DNA from: Dugong dugon
Lineage: Eukaryota; Chordata; Mammalia; Sirenia; Dugongidae
NCBI GenBank assembly: GCA_030035585.1
Contig: CM057471.1
Span: forward strand, 93,621,819 to 93,685,818
Direction: 5' to 3'
DNA: 64,000 nt
The notes beneath the pieces were generated by a model. The model searched no databases. It saw only the letters and a list, made by a program, of their open reading frames with translations, and was not told where the DNA came from. How positions within the stretch are numbered: the stretch's first letter is position 1; the number at the start of each line of letters is the position of its first letter. Shown here one piece after another: positions 23,612-33,511 of the stretch. The position numbers and the translations under genes were made by a program.

Positions 23612-24052
23612 TCTCACTCTGGAGAGCTCTGAGCAGTCCTTCTTCCAGTGACCCTCCTTCCAGCAGTTCCTGCATTGGTTTGGCCCCAGCTTTGCTGGCT
23701 GCCATGGCAAGCTACCTGATGGCCCAGGTCTTCTTGGCCCCTGTGGGTTACCTCAAGGTGGTCCATGCAGGACTGCTGCAAGCATTTGGGCATTTGCAGC
23801 AGCCATCAATTGGACCTGCTTACCCATCTTTTTCTCTTCATTCTCCTCTTCTGCCCGGTCCCTCTTATTAAAGACTTTAAAGGCCTTCTCTACCAGCCGC
23901 AGAGGTGGGGACTCAGGTCCTGTCTATAGCTTTTGTAACTTCCTCCGAATTTCAGGGGCTGACTGGGTGATAAAGTGCATGGCTAGCAGATGCTGCCCTA
24001 CTGGAGAATCAGGGTCATTCTTAATATACCTCCTGACTGCCTCTAGCCTTTT
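23612..24052 (-). pseudogene. gag: gag 3' part: end of capsid and nucleocapsid
   Basis: This continues gag after the L1 interruption. The minus strand encodes the C-terminal part of capsid, a charged linker, and one CCHC zinc knuckle, CRNCWKEGHWKKDC, of the single-knuckle type seen in gammaretroviral nucleocapsids, which bind genomic RNA. A stop lies in the capsid-NC stretch (KL followed by TAG near 23925). The deletion junction to pol is directly after the zinc knuckle. Confidence 0.8.
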
Positions 24053-25214
24053 TTTTTAAATTGTACTTCAGGTGAAGGCTTACAGAACAAATAGTTTCTC
24101 ATGAAACAGGAGTACACATGTTGTTTTATGACATTGGTTAACAACCCCACAACATGTCAACCCTCTAACTTCTCAACCTCTTTTTTTGGTGAAAATACAC
24201 ACAGCCGAAGAGACACCATTTCAAAAATTTCTACATGCACAGTTCAGTGAAATTGACTACGTTCTTCCAACTGTGCTGTTACTCTCACTTAAGATGAAGG
24301 CTTACAGAACAAAATAGTTTCTCATTTAACAGTTACTACAAATGTTGCCCTATGACAACAGTTAACAATCTCACAACACATCAACAGTGTCCTTACTCAA
24401 CCTTGGGTTCCCTATAAACAGCTTCCTTGTCCCCTTCTGCCTTCTGGCCTTGTTACTGTACCTCGTTAGTTTCATTTGGTTTTACGGGGCTGTCCACTCC
24501 CAGGCTGAACAGTGAACCCTGGAGGTAACTTCACCACTGAGCTAAAAGGGTGTCTGGGGGCCATATTCTCAGGGTTCCTCCAGTCTCCTTTAGACCAGTA
24601 AATCTAGTCTTTTTTTTTTTTTTTTTTTTTTTTTTGTGAGTTAGAATTATACTCTACATCCTTCTCCAGCTCTGTCCAGAACCTTCTGTTGTGATCCTGG
24701 TCAGAGCAGTCAGTGGTGGTAGCCAGGCACCATCTAGCTGTACTGGACTCAGTCCGGTGGAGGCCTTGGTAGCTGTGGACAATGAGTCCTTAGAACTAGT
24801 CTTTTCCTTGTATCCTGTTCTCTTCATTCTCCCTTGCTCCCAAAGGGATGAGACCAGTGGAGTATCTTAGATGGCCGCTCAAAGGCTTTTAAGACCCCAG
24901 ACACTACTCACCAAGGTAGAATGTAGAGCATTGTCTTTATAAGCTGTGTCATGCCAACTGAGCTAGATGTTCCCCGAGACCATGGTCCCCACAGCCCTCC
25001 ACCCAGCAATTCAGTCCCTCAGGGAGTTTGGACGTGCCTATGGGGCTTCCATGACCTTTCCTTGTATAGGTTGTGCTAGTTTCCCCTGTATTGTGTACTG
25101 TCTCACCCTTCTCCCAAGATACCACTTATCTATTGCCTATTTAGTATTTCCCCCCCCCCCCACCCCTTCCATCCCTGGTAACCAACAAAGATTGTTACAT
25201 TTTGTGTGTGAACT
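24053..25214 (-). repeat. L1 3'UTR and poly(A), with internal homopolymer tracts
   Basis: In plus orientation the tail begins with a T-run (24049-24057). Two versions of the GGCTTACAGAACAAATAGTT motif appear at about 24076 and 24300. A long internal T-run lies at 24609-24635 (an A-run in the transcript), and a C-run at 25150-25162. The arrangement parallels 4613-6075, although this copy lacks the extra duplicated block. Confidence 0.85.
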
Positions 25215-28200
25215 TTTTCATGGGTTTTTACAATAGAGGTCTCATACAATATTTATCCTTTTGTGATTGATGTATTTCACTCAGCATAATGTCCTCCAGT
25301 TTCATCCACGTTATGAGATGCTTCACAGATTCATTGTTGTTCTTTCTCGTCGCATAGTACTCCATTGTGTGTATGTACCATAGTTTGTTTATCCATTCAT
25401 CTGTTGATGGGCATCTAGGTTGTTTCCATCATTTTGCTATTGTGAACAATGTAGCCATGAACATAGGTGTGCATATGTCTATTCGAGTGACGACTCTTAT
25501 TTCTCTAGGATGTATTCCTAGGAGTGGGATTGCTGGATCAAATGGTATGTCTATTTCTAGGTTTCTGAGGAAGCGCCATATCATTTTCCAAAATGGTTGT
25601 ATCATTTTGCATTCCCACCAGCAGTGCATAAGAGTTCCGATCTCCCTGCAGCCCCTCCAACATTTGGTATTTCCAGTGTTTTTGATTCGTGCCAGTAAGC
25701 CTGGGGTGAGATGGTATCGCATTGTGATTTTAATTTGCATTTCTCTAATGGCTAGTGATGGCGAGCATTTCCTCATGTGTCTGTTGGCCATTTGAATGTC
25801 TTCTTTGGTGAAGTGTCTGTTCATTTCCTTTGCCCATTTTTTAATAGGATTATTTGTCTTTTAGTTGTAGAGGTGTTGGATTTTCTTGTAGATTATGGAG
25901 ATTAGACCTTTGTCTGACTTGTACGGTCCAAAAATTTTTTCCCAGTCTGTAGGTTCTCTTTTTACTCTTTTGGTGAAGTCTTTTGAAGAGCATAGGTGTT
26001 TGATTTTTAGAAGATCCCAGTTATCTAGCTTATCTATTGGGGTTTGTGCATTGATGGTTATGGTTTGTATACTGTTAATGCCGTGTATTAAGGCTTGTAG
26101 GGTTGGTCCTATTTTTTCTTCTATTAACTTTATACTTTCAGGCTTTATATTCAGGTCTTTGATCCATTTTGAAGTAGTTTTTGTATACGGCGTGAGGTAT
26201 GGGTCCTGTTTCTTTTTTTTGCAGATGTATACCCAGTTTTAGCAGCACCATTTGTTAAAAAGACTGTCTTTTCCCCATTTGATGGACTTTGGACCCTTGT
26301 CGAAGATCAGGTGACTATGGATGGATTTACATCTGGGTTCTCAATTCTTTTCCATTGGTCAATGTATCTGTCATTGTACCAGTACCAGGCTGTTTTGATT
26401 ACTGTAGCTGTATAGTAGGTTCTGAGGTCGGGTAGTGTGAGTCCTCCAACTTTATTCTTTTCTTCAGTAGTGCTTTACTTATTTGGGGCTTCTTCCGTTT
26501 CCATATAAAGTTAATGATTAGTTTTTCCATCTCTTTGAAGAATGTTGTTGGTATTTGGAACGGGATTGCATTGTATTTGTAAATTGCTTTGGGTAGAATT
26601 GTCATTTTCACAATGTTGAGTCTGCCTATCCATGAGGATGGTATGTATTTCCATTTATGTAGATCCCTTTAGGTTTCATGCAGTAGTGTTTTGTAGTTTT
26701 CCTTGTATACGTCTTTTACACCCCTGGTCAGCTTTGTTCCTCAGTATTTTATCTTTTTAGGGGCTATTGAAAATGGTATTGTTTCCCTGATTTCCTTTTC
26801 ATTGTTCTCCTTATTGGTGTACAGGAATCGAACTGATTTTTGAATGTTTATCTTGTATCCTGCCACTCTGCTGAATCTTTCTATTAGTTCCAGTAGATTT
26901 CTCATGGAGTCTTTAGGGTTTTCTATGTATAGTATCATATCATCTGTAAATAGGGACAGTTTAACTTCTTCATTACCAATTTGGATGCCCTTTATTTCTT
27001 TTCCTTGCCTTATTGCTCTAGCTAGAACTTCCAGCACAATGTTAAACAGCAGTGGTGATAAAGGACATCCTTGTCTTGTTCCTGTTTTCAGCTTCTCTCC
27101 ATTAAGAATGATGTTGGCCGTTGGTTTTGCATAGATGCCCTTTATTATGTTGAGAAATTTCCCTTCTATACCTATTTTATTGAGAGTTTTTATCAGGAAT
27201 GGGTGTTGGACTTTGTCAAATGCCTTTACTACGTCAATTGAGATGATCATGTGATTCACTTCTTTCCTTTTATTAGTTCCTTGGATTACGTTGATTGATT
27301 TTCTAATGTTGAACCATCCTTGCATACCTAGTATGAATCCTACTTGGTCATGGTGTATTATTTTTTTGATATGATGTTGAATTCTATTTGCTAGAATTTT
27401 GTTGAGAATTTTTGCATCTATATTCATGAGAGATATCAGCCTGTAATTTTCCTTTTTTGTGACGTCTTTGCCTGGTTTTGGTATCAGCGTTATACTGGCT
27501 TCATAGAATGAATTTGGAAGTGTTGCTCCCTTTTCTATGCTCTCAAATAGCTTGAGTAGTACTGGTACAAGCTCTTCTGTAAATGTTTTGTAGAATTCTC
27601 CAGTGAAGTCATCTGGGACAGGGCGTTTTTTGGTTGGGAGTTTTTTTATTATCTTTTCAATCTCAATCTCTTCTCTTGTTATGGGTCTTTTCAGATTTTC
27701 AACATCACTTTGTTGTAGTTTGGGTAGGCAGTGTGTTTCTAGAAATTTATGCATTTCCTCTAGGTTTTCAAATTTGTCGGAGTATAGTTTTTCATAATAT
27801 TCTGTTATAATCCTTTTTATTTCAGTTGGGTTTGTTGTAATGTCCCCCATTTCATTTCTTATTTGGGTTATTTGTGTCCTCTCCTGTTTTTCTTTTGTCA
27901 GTCTGGCCTGTGGTTTGTCGATTTTGTTTCAGAGAACCAACTTTTGGTTTTGTTGATTCTTTCTATTGTTTTTCTGTTCTCTATTTATTTCTGCTCTGAT
28001 CTTTACTATTTCCTCTCTTCCGGTGGTTGTGGGCTTTTTATGCTGTTCTCTTTCTATTTGTTTGAGTTCTGTAGTTAATATTTTGATTTTGTCCCTTTCT
28101 TCTTTTTTGATATGTGCATCTATTGCTATAAATTGTCCTCTGAGGACTGCCTTTGCTGTGTCCCAAAGGTTTTGGTATGATGTGTTTTCATTCTCATTTG

Positions 28201-29012
28201 AATCTAGGAATTTTTTGATTCCATCTCTGATTGCTTCTATTACCCAGTGATGTGTAAGCAGGGTATTGTTCCGTTTCCATGTAGTTGATTTTTTTCCTTG
28301 CTCTTTCTGTTGTTAATTTCTACCTTGATGGCATTGTGGTCAGAGAAGATACTTTGAATTATCTCAAAGTTTTGGATCTTGTTGAGGATTGCTCTGTGGC
28401 CTAAGATGTGGTCTATTCTGGAGAATGTTCCATGTGCATTGGAAAAGAATGTGTATTTTGCAGCTGTTGGATGGAGTGTTATATATATGTCTATGAGGTC
28501 AAGTTGGCTGATTGTGCCCTTTAGGTCTTCTGTATCTTTGCTGATTTTCTTCTTAGTTGTTCTGTCCTTTACTGAGAGTTGTGTGTTGAAGTCTCCTACT
28601 ATTATTGTGGAACTGTCAATTTCTCTTTTCAGTGTTGTTAGAGTTTGTTTTATGTATTTTGGAGCCCTGTCATTGGGTACGTAGATGTTTATTATGGTTA
28701 TGTCTTCATGATAATCATTATATAGTGTCCCTCTTTGTCTTTTATGGTAGATTTTGTTTTAAAGTCTATTTTATCTGAGATTAGAATTGCCACCGCTACT
28801 TTTTTTTGGTAGTTGTTAGCTTGATATATTTTTTTCCAACCTTTGACTTTTAATAAATTCACATCTTTGTTTCTAAGGTGTGTCTCTTGTAGACAGCATA
28901 TTGATGGATCCTGTTTTCTTAACCATTCTGTCACTTTCCGTCTCTTTATGGGTGCATTGACTCCATTTACATTCAGTGTAAGTATTGATAGATGTGAGTT
29001 TGTTGCTATCAT
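25215..29012 (-). pseudogene. L1 ORF2p (endonuclease/reverse transcriptase), broken
   Basis: The endonuclease N-terminus starts at 29012 with SHLSILTLNVNGVNAPIKRR. The longest intact block is 27850-26741 (369 codons) and covers most of RT, including [16 protein letters not shown]-like (here RLISLMN), [18 protein letters not shown] and [20 protein letters not shown]. The active-site motif is FTDD at 26937-26951 where FADD is usual. The C-terminal block 25824-25429 contains the [20 protein letters not shown] region. Several stops and frameshifts separate the blocks. ORF2p would supply nicking and reverse transcription in cis to its own RNA. Confidence 0.93.
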
Positions 29013-29403
29013 TTTGTAGTGCTTTTTTTTTGTGGTGCTGAAGTTTTCTTTGTTCTTCTTACTCTCTTATGCTGAGTTATTTTTGTTTGTGGATCTTTTT
29101 TTCTTTTCTTTTGTTTTTGTAGGTTTTGTTTTTGCTGAGACTTTATGTTTTTCCTCTTTTTTTAAAATGAATATGTTTGTTACTTTCTTTGTGGTTACCA
29201 TGAATTTTATCCTTATCTTTCTAAGTTTGAAGCAGTCTGCCATTATTTGGTATCGCCTTGCCTTCCTCTCCATTAGAAGGTTCTATACCTATGCCATTTA
29301 TTCCCTCTTTTATTGTTTTGATGTTGTTGTCATTTACTGGTTAACTGCTCTGATTCCCTGTTGTACTTCTTTTGGTTTCGGATAGTCCTCGAGAGTTCAT
29401 TTC

Positions 29404-30416
29404 CTAGATTGGTATCTGGCTCATATGACCCTGCGTCCTAGGTTCTGCCTGTGAGCTGAAGCTGTTTGTCCTCAGATCGAAGAACTCCCTTTAATAATTC
29501 TTGTAAGTTTTGTTTGACTTTTACATATTCCCTTAATTTCTGTTTATCTGGAAATGACCTAATTTCACCATCAAATCTTAACGAGAGTTTTGCAGGATAC
29601 ATTATTCTTGACTGACAATTTTTTTTCTTTCAAGATTTTATATATGTCATCCCATTGCTTTCTTGCCTGTATGGTTTCTGCCAAACAATCTGAGCTTTGT
29701 CTTATTGTTTCTCCTATGTATGTGACTTCTTGTTTTTCACGGGATGCTCTCAGGATTCTTTGTTTGTCTTTGGTTTTGGCGTGTGTGAATATGATATGCC
29801 TTGGTGACTTTCTTTTGGGGTCTCTTCTATATGGTGTTCGTTGAGCTTCTTGGATGGCCAGCTTTTCATCTTTCATGATATTGGGGAAGTTTTCTGTCAG
29901 CAGTTCCTCAATGATCCTCTCTGTGTTTTCTGTTTTCTTCCCCTGTTCTGGAATTCCAGTCACTCGTAAATTTTTGCTTTGGTTGTGTCCCACATAACTC
30001 TCAGGGTCTCTTCCTGAGTTTTCCTCAAAGAGAGTTGTATCCAAGAGTTTGTCTTCAATTCCACTTATCTTGTCTTCCACCGTTTCAAATCTGCTCCTCA
30101 GCCCTTCTGTGACACTGTCCATTTCTGAAATCTTCTTGTTAATCTTTTGGATTTCTAATTGTTGTCTTTCTATAATTTCTAGTTGTGAATTTATTTTGGC
30201 ATTGTGTTCCTGCATTATTTTCCTGAATTCTTCCAATTTTTTGTCTGTATTTTCCATGAATTTGTCTATTTTTTCCTCATGTTTGTCAGCTTTTTGCCTC
30301 AGTTCTTGGAGAATTCTTAGTATTAGAGATTTGAATTCCCTATCAGGTAGTTCTAGTGCATTTTCTTCCAGAGGAGAGTCATCTGGTGTTTTATTTTGGA
30401 TGCCTACTGGAACCAT
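29404..30416 (-). pseudogene. L1 ORF1p (RNA-binding chaperone), one frameshift
   Basis: The ATG at 30416 opens 281 codons. After a short N-terminus, a coiled coil of about residues 30-140 (FKSLILRILQELRQKADKHE onward; E/K-rich heptads) mediates trimerisation in this family. The RRM-like domain follows from about 148 (NLRVTGIPEQGKKTENTERI), then the CTD (HIIFTHAKTKDKQRILRASR). The frame ends early at 29571 because an A-run (AAAAAAAA) after KILKEKK is one base longer than in the copy at 1-366. In the other frame the CTD continues to a TAG near 29404. Apart from this it is nearly intact. Confidence 0.9.
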
Positions 30417-32363
30417 TCTGTCCTGTTTTTGTAAATGTTTTGATATTGTCTGCCTCTTTGGGGCATTCAGTAGTTATTTTTCTCATTTATTGCTTGTAGA
30501 TTTGTTTGTTTCATCCCTTTTTAAAAAAAAATTTTGACTATGTCTGAGCAGGTAGACTGTGTGTTCTTTGTTGTTTGCTCGTCTGTGGGCACAATACTTT
30601 TCGCCTCCTTCTCCAACTGGCAGGGTCAATCACTCAGATATGGTATGGCAGGGCAGGTCTAGCTGAAGACGAGTTACTGGGATGGGTTGTTCGTGGCACT
30701 TACTACAGCCACCAGAGCGGGTCAGTAATCAGTGCAGGGCAGGTTCCAGTAGGTTGTGCCTTTGCTGCTTGGTGGTGTGATATCAAGTGCATGGTGCATT
30801 TAGGCAGGATGCAGCGGGGAGATTGTTATGTGTGGAGCAAAGATGGATATGGGAGAGAGGAGAGAGGAACAGGATCCAAAAACATAAAAACAAACAAAAA
30901 AGAATGCTAGGGGAGCTTGCTGTTGGAGTGGAGAGACGAGAGACTATGAAATTGAGAAAAACAGAAAGGGTAAGTGGAAGAAAAGAAAAGAATGAATCAA
31001 TAAAAATCAGAAAGGTTAAAGAACCACAAAGTTCCCAGAGATCCCACTGGTGCAGCTATGAGGGCTGGGGAAGTTGCTCTCAGGTGCTGCAGTACAGCCT
31101 GGCTAGAAGGTGTAGAGGTATACAATGCCAGGTATTCAGGGAACAGAAAGAGAAGGAAGATATAGAGAGATGAGAAACTGAGCAATGTAGAAAAACAAAA
31201 AGGGAAAAAAAGGAAAAGAAAAGAAAACAAATTTAAAAAAAAAAAGAACTAGAAAGACCCCGAAAAAAAACAGGAAAAAAAAAAAAACAAAAAAAGAAAA
31301 GCCCTCAGGGATCCGTCTGCATGTCTGTGGAAGCCAAGGGGGAGTCTCCTTGCCACACAGCTCCGCCTGGCCTGAAAGGGCTCCCAACTCAAGAAAAGGA
31401 AAAGAGAACAAATAAACAATTCAAAACAAACAAACGAACGAAAGCCCTAGGATCCCACCAGCGCGGCAGCCCAGACCGGGAAGCAGCTCCACACTCGCAC
31501 GGAGCTCCACAGCCCCTCAGGGAGAAGCAAACATGGCGGACAGAGGCAGGTACTCAAGTGAAAGAAGGGGGATGTGGCGAGAGGCAAGTAAGAAATCAAA
31601 AGAAGCAGAAAAAAAAAGCAACACTAGCAGTCAACAAATGGCACTCAGAGAGCCAGCTAGTGCGGGCTGGTGTTTCTGGACAAGAGACTGTGTCCACAGG
31701 AAGCAGAGGGAGCCGAGTGTGGGTGAAGTAGGGTAGAGAGTGGGAAAGCATATATCACAAATTACTGGAGCTCTGCAGCCCCTCAGGAAGAAGCAAAGAT
31801 GGCACACGGAGCGAGGTACTTGAGCTAAAGGAGGGGGAGGTGGGGAGAGGCAAGGAAGATATAAAAAGAAGCGGAAAAAAAGCAACACCAGCAGCCAACA
31901 AATGGCACTCAGAGAGCTGCCTGTTCGGGTGTGTGGAATCCAAGCAGCCAGTGATGCTCGGTGAAGAGATTGTGGCCGCGGGAAGCAGAGGAGACTGAGT
32001 CAGGGTGAAGGAGGGTGGGGGATAGGAAAGCGTATATCGCAAATTACCAGTTGTTTTGTCTCCCGCTGGATGCTCCATGAGGCTGCTTTCTCATACCCCG
32101 TTTGCTGGTCTCTGATAGGAGTCCAAGATGGTGGATCCGCGCTGTGTTAGCTGGTAGGGGACCTCTGCATGAATCTATCCTCGCTCTGTGTTCTCTGTCA
32201 GTTTTCTCACTCCATTTGGTGCTTGGCTGAGTTCTTTATCTCTTCATTTGATGTTTTAGGGTTTCAGGATTGTTGTATTCTCTGTTCAGCTTAGTTTTTC
32301 GGATCTCTACTGTGGAGGGACTGCATGGTGCTTCTGCCTAGAGCACCATTTTGCCGGAACTCC
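30417..32363 (-). promoter_or_regulatory. L1 5'UTR with tandem ~280-bp units
   Basis: About 1.95 kb before ORF1, carrying the element's promoter by position. Two clear tandem units run 31500-31769 and 31770-32051; each contains GAGCTCYRCAGCCCCTCAGG, ATGGCACTCAGAGAG and a CATATATCRCAAATTAC end. Weaker related segments (AGGGATCC/AGGATCCCACC blocks) occur near 31030, 31300 and 31440. A purine-rich A/G tract lies at 31200-31290. The very 5' end contains CAAAATGGTG, similar to the YY1 site at the start of other L1s. Confidence 0.8.
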
Positions 32364-33511
32364 TGCCTCTAGTCTTTTAAGAAACGCTACCGGGTTTTCT
32401 TCCTTCCCTTGTATCACCTCCTTTACTTTATCATAGTTAACTGGCTTGACAACACTCTTTTTCATCCCTTCTGACAGGCAAGTTAAAATATGTTTCATCT
32501 TAGCCTGGTCTATGTGATCTTCATAGTCCCATTGTGGATCCATCTCAGTGACTGCTTCTCCCCCAGCCTATAAATGTTATGGTGTGGGTTAATGGGGGTT
32601 AGTGAGTCTGCATGTTTCCTGGCTTTAGTCAAGATTCTCGATTTCTCATCTTGGGTGCAACAGTGAGTTAAAATGACATTTACATTGCCCCAAGTCATAT
32701 CAAAAGTTAAACTAAGCTTGATAAACTCATCTTTGAATTTATTGGGATCTTCAGAAAAGCTCCCAAATCTCTCCTGACATAGTCCCAGATCAGAGACTGA
32801 AAATGGGACATGTACTCGAGTGGTTCCCCCATTCTTATCTACCACTTGTCTCAGAGGGAGCAACTTATCCACAGTTGGTACTGGGGGGTATAATCTGCTC
32901 CCAGACTTAAGTCCCATAGGGGAAGGTGGGGGACAAACTAAGGGGTTAGGACTGGAAGATATAGGAGTTAGGCTAGGAGGTGGAGGGGTACACTTGTCTG
33001 GGCTGGTGGAGTTCCCACCAGTTTATCCATGAGGAGTAACAACTCCATCTCTTGGGGAATTATAGGGAGGGGGGTCTGTAGAGGACAGCACTTCAGGTGC
33101 TGAGGGGGCTGCTGGACGAGGTGGAGCCTGAAAGGAAGGGTCCATGAGCATGTCCTCTCCTTCTCTGGGCTTCAAAACAAAAACCTCAAAGGATCTTTCC
33201 TTGGGTTTTTCTAATCTACACTTGGTTCTTAGATTGGGGTGTAGGTATAAGGCCATGAACGCCTGTACATAAGGAATCTCTCCCCACTTCCCTTGTGTTT
33301 TGCAAAAGAGATCTAACTGTAAAATGGGATTGTAAGAGACACTACCATGTTCTGGCCACTTTTCTTGATCTCCTAGGGTGTATTGTGGCCAGGCTGTATT
33401 GCAAAAGAATATAAGTTTCCTTTTCTTTAACCTGTTGAGGGCGAAAGAAGACCAGTGGCTTAGTAAGCACCCCAGAGGAGAGTCTTTAAGGATGCTGTGT
33501 CCAGCTCCCAT
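32364..33511 (-). pseudogene. gag: gag 5' part: matrix, PPPY region and capsid up to the L1 site
   Basis: I place the start at 33511, because the MGAGHS N-terminus has the glycine needed for myristoylation in gammaretroviral matrix; the in-frame ATG 7 codons upstream is less likely. Matrix runs to about 33150, followed by a proline-rich stretch with a PPPYN late-domain motif near 33070 and a stop at 33023. Capsid is at 32917-32510 (LPLRQVVD, RVHVPFSVSDL, SEDPNKFKDEFI). The major-homology region (VIQGKEENPVAFLKRLEA) is split by the L1 at 32363. Frameshifts separate the blocks. Confidence 0.85.

Larger units (their letters stand above)
24053..32363 (-). mobile_element. Nearly full-length L1 LINE inserted into ERV gag
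   Basis: An 8.3-kb element with 5'UTR, ORF1, ORF2, 3'UTR and poly(A) on the minus strand. It is flanked by TGCCTCTAGYCTTTT at 24038-24052 and 32364-32378 (14/15 identical), with an L1 endonuclease-type TT/AAAA site. The 5' end starts GGAGTTCCGGCAAAATGGTG, consistent with a complete L1 start. ORF1 has one frameshift and ORF2 has several breaks, so it is no longer active. It contains no SINE insertions. Confidence 0.95.

Noticed and set aside
23515-23871. 118-codon plus-strand frame
   Set aside because: It is antisense to ERV gag/pol; the CCHC knuckle and RT motifs are on the minus strand.
30049-30537. 162-codon plus-strand open frame
   Set aside because: It is the antisense shadow of the L1 ORF1 coiled coil; the serine/leucine-rich composition follows from the complementary E/K-rich heptads.
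31321-31736. Plus-strand frames of 136 and 67 codons
   Set aside because: They lie antisense in the L1 5'UTR repeats and reflect repeat structure, not a gene.
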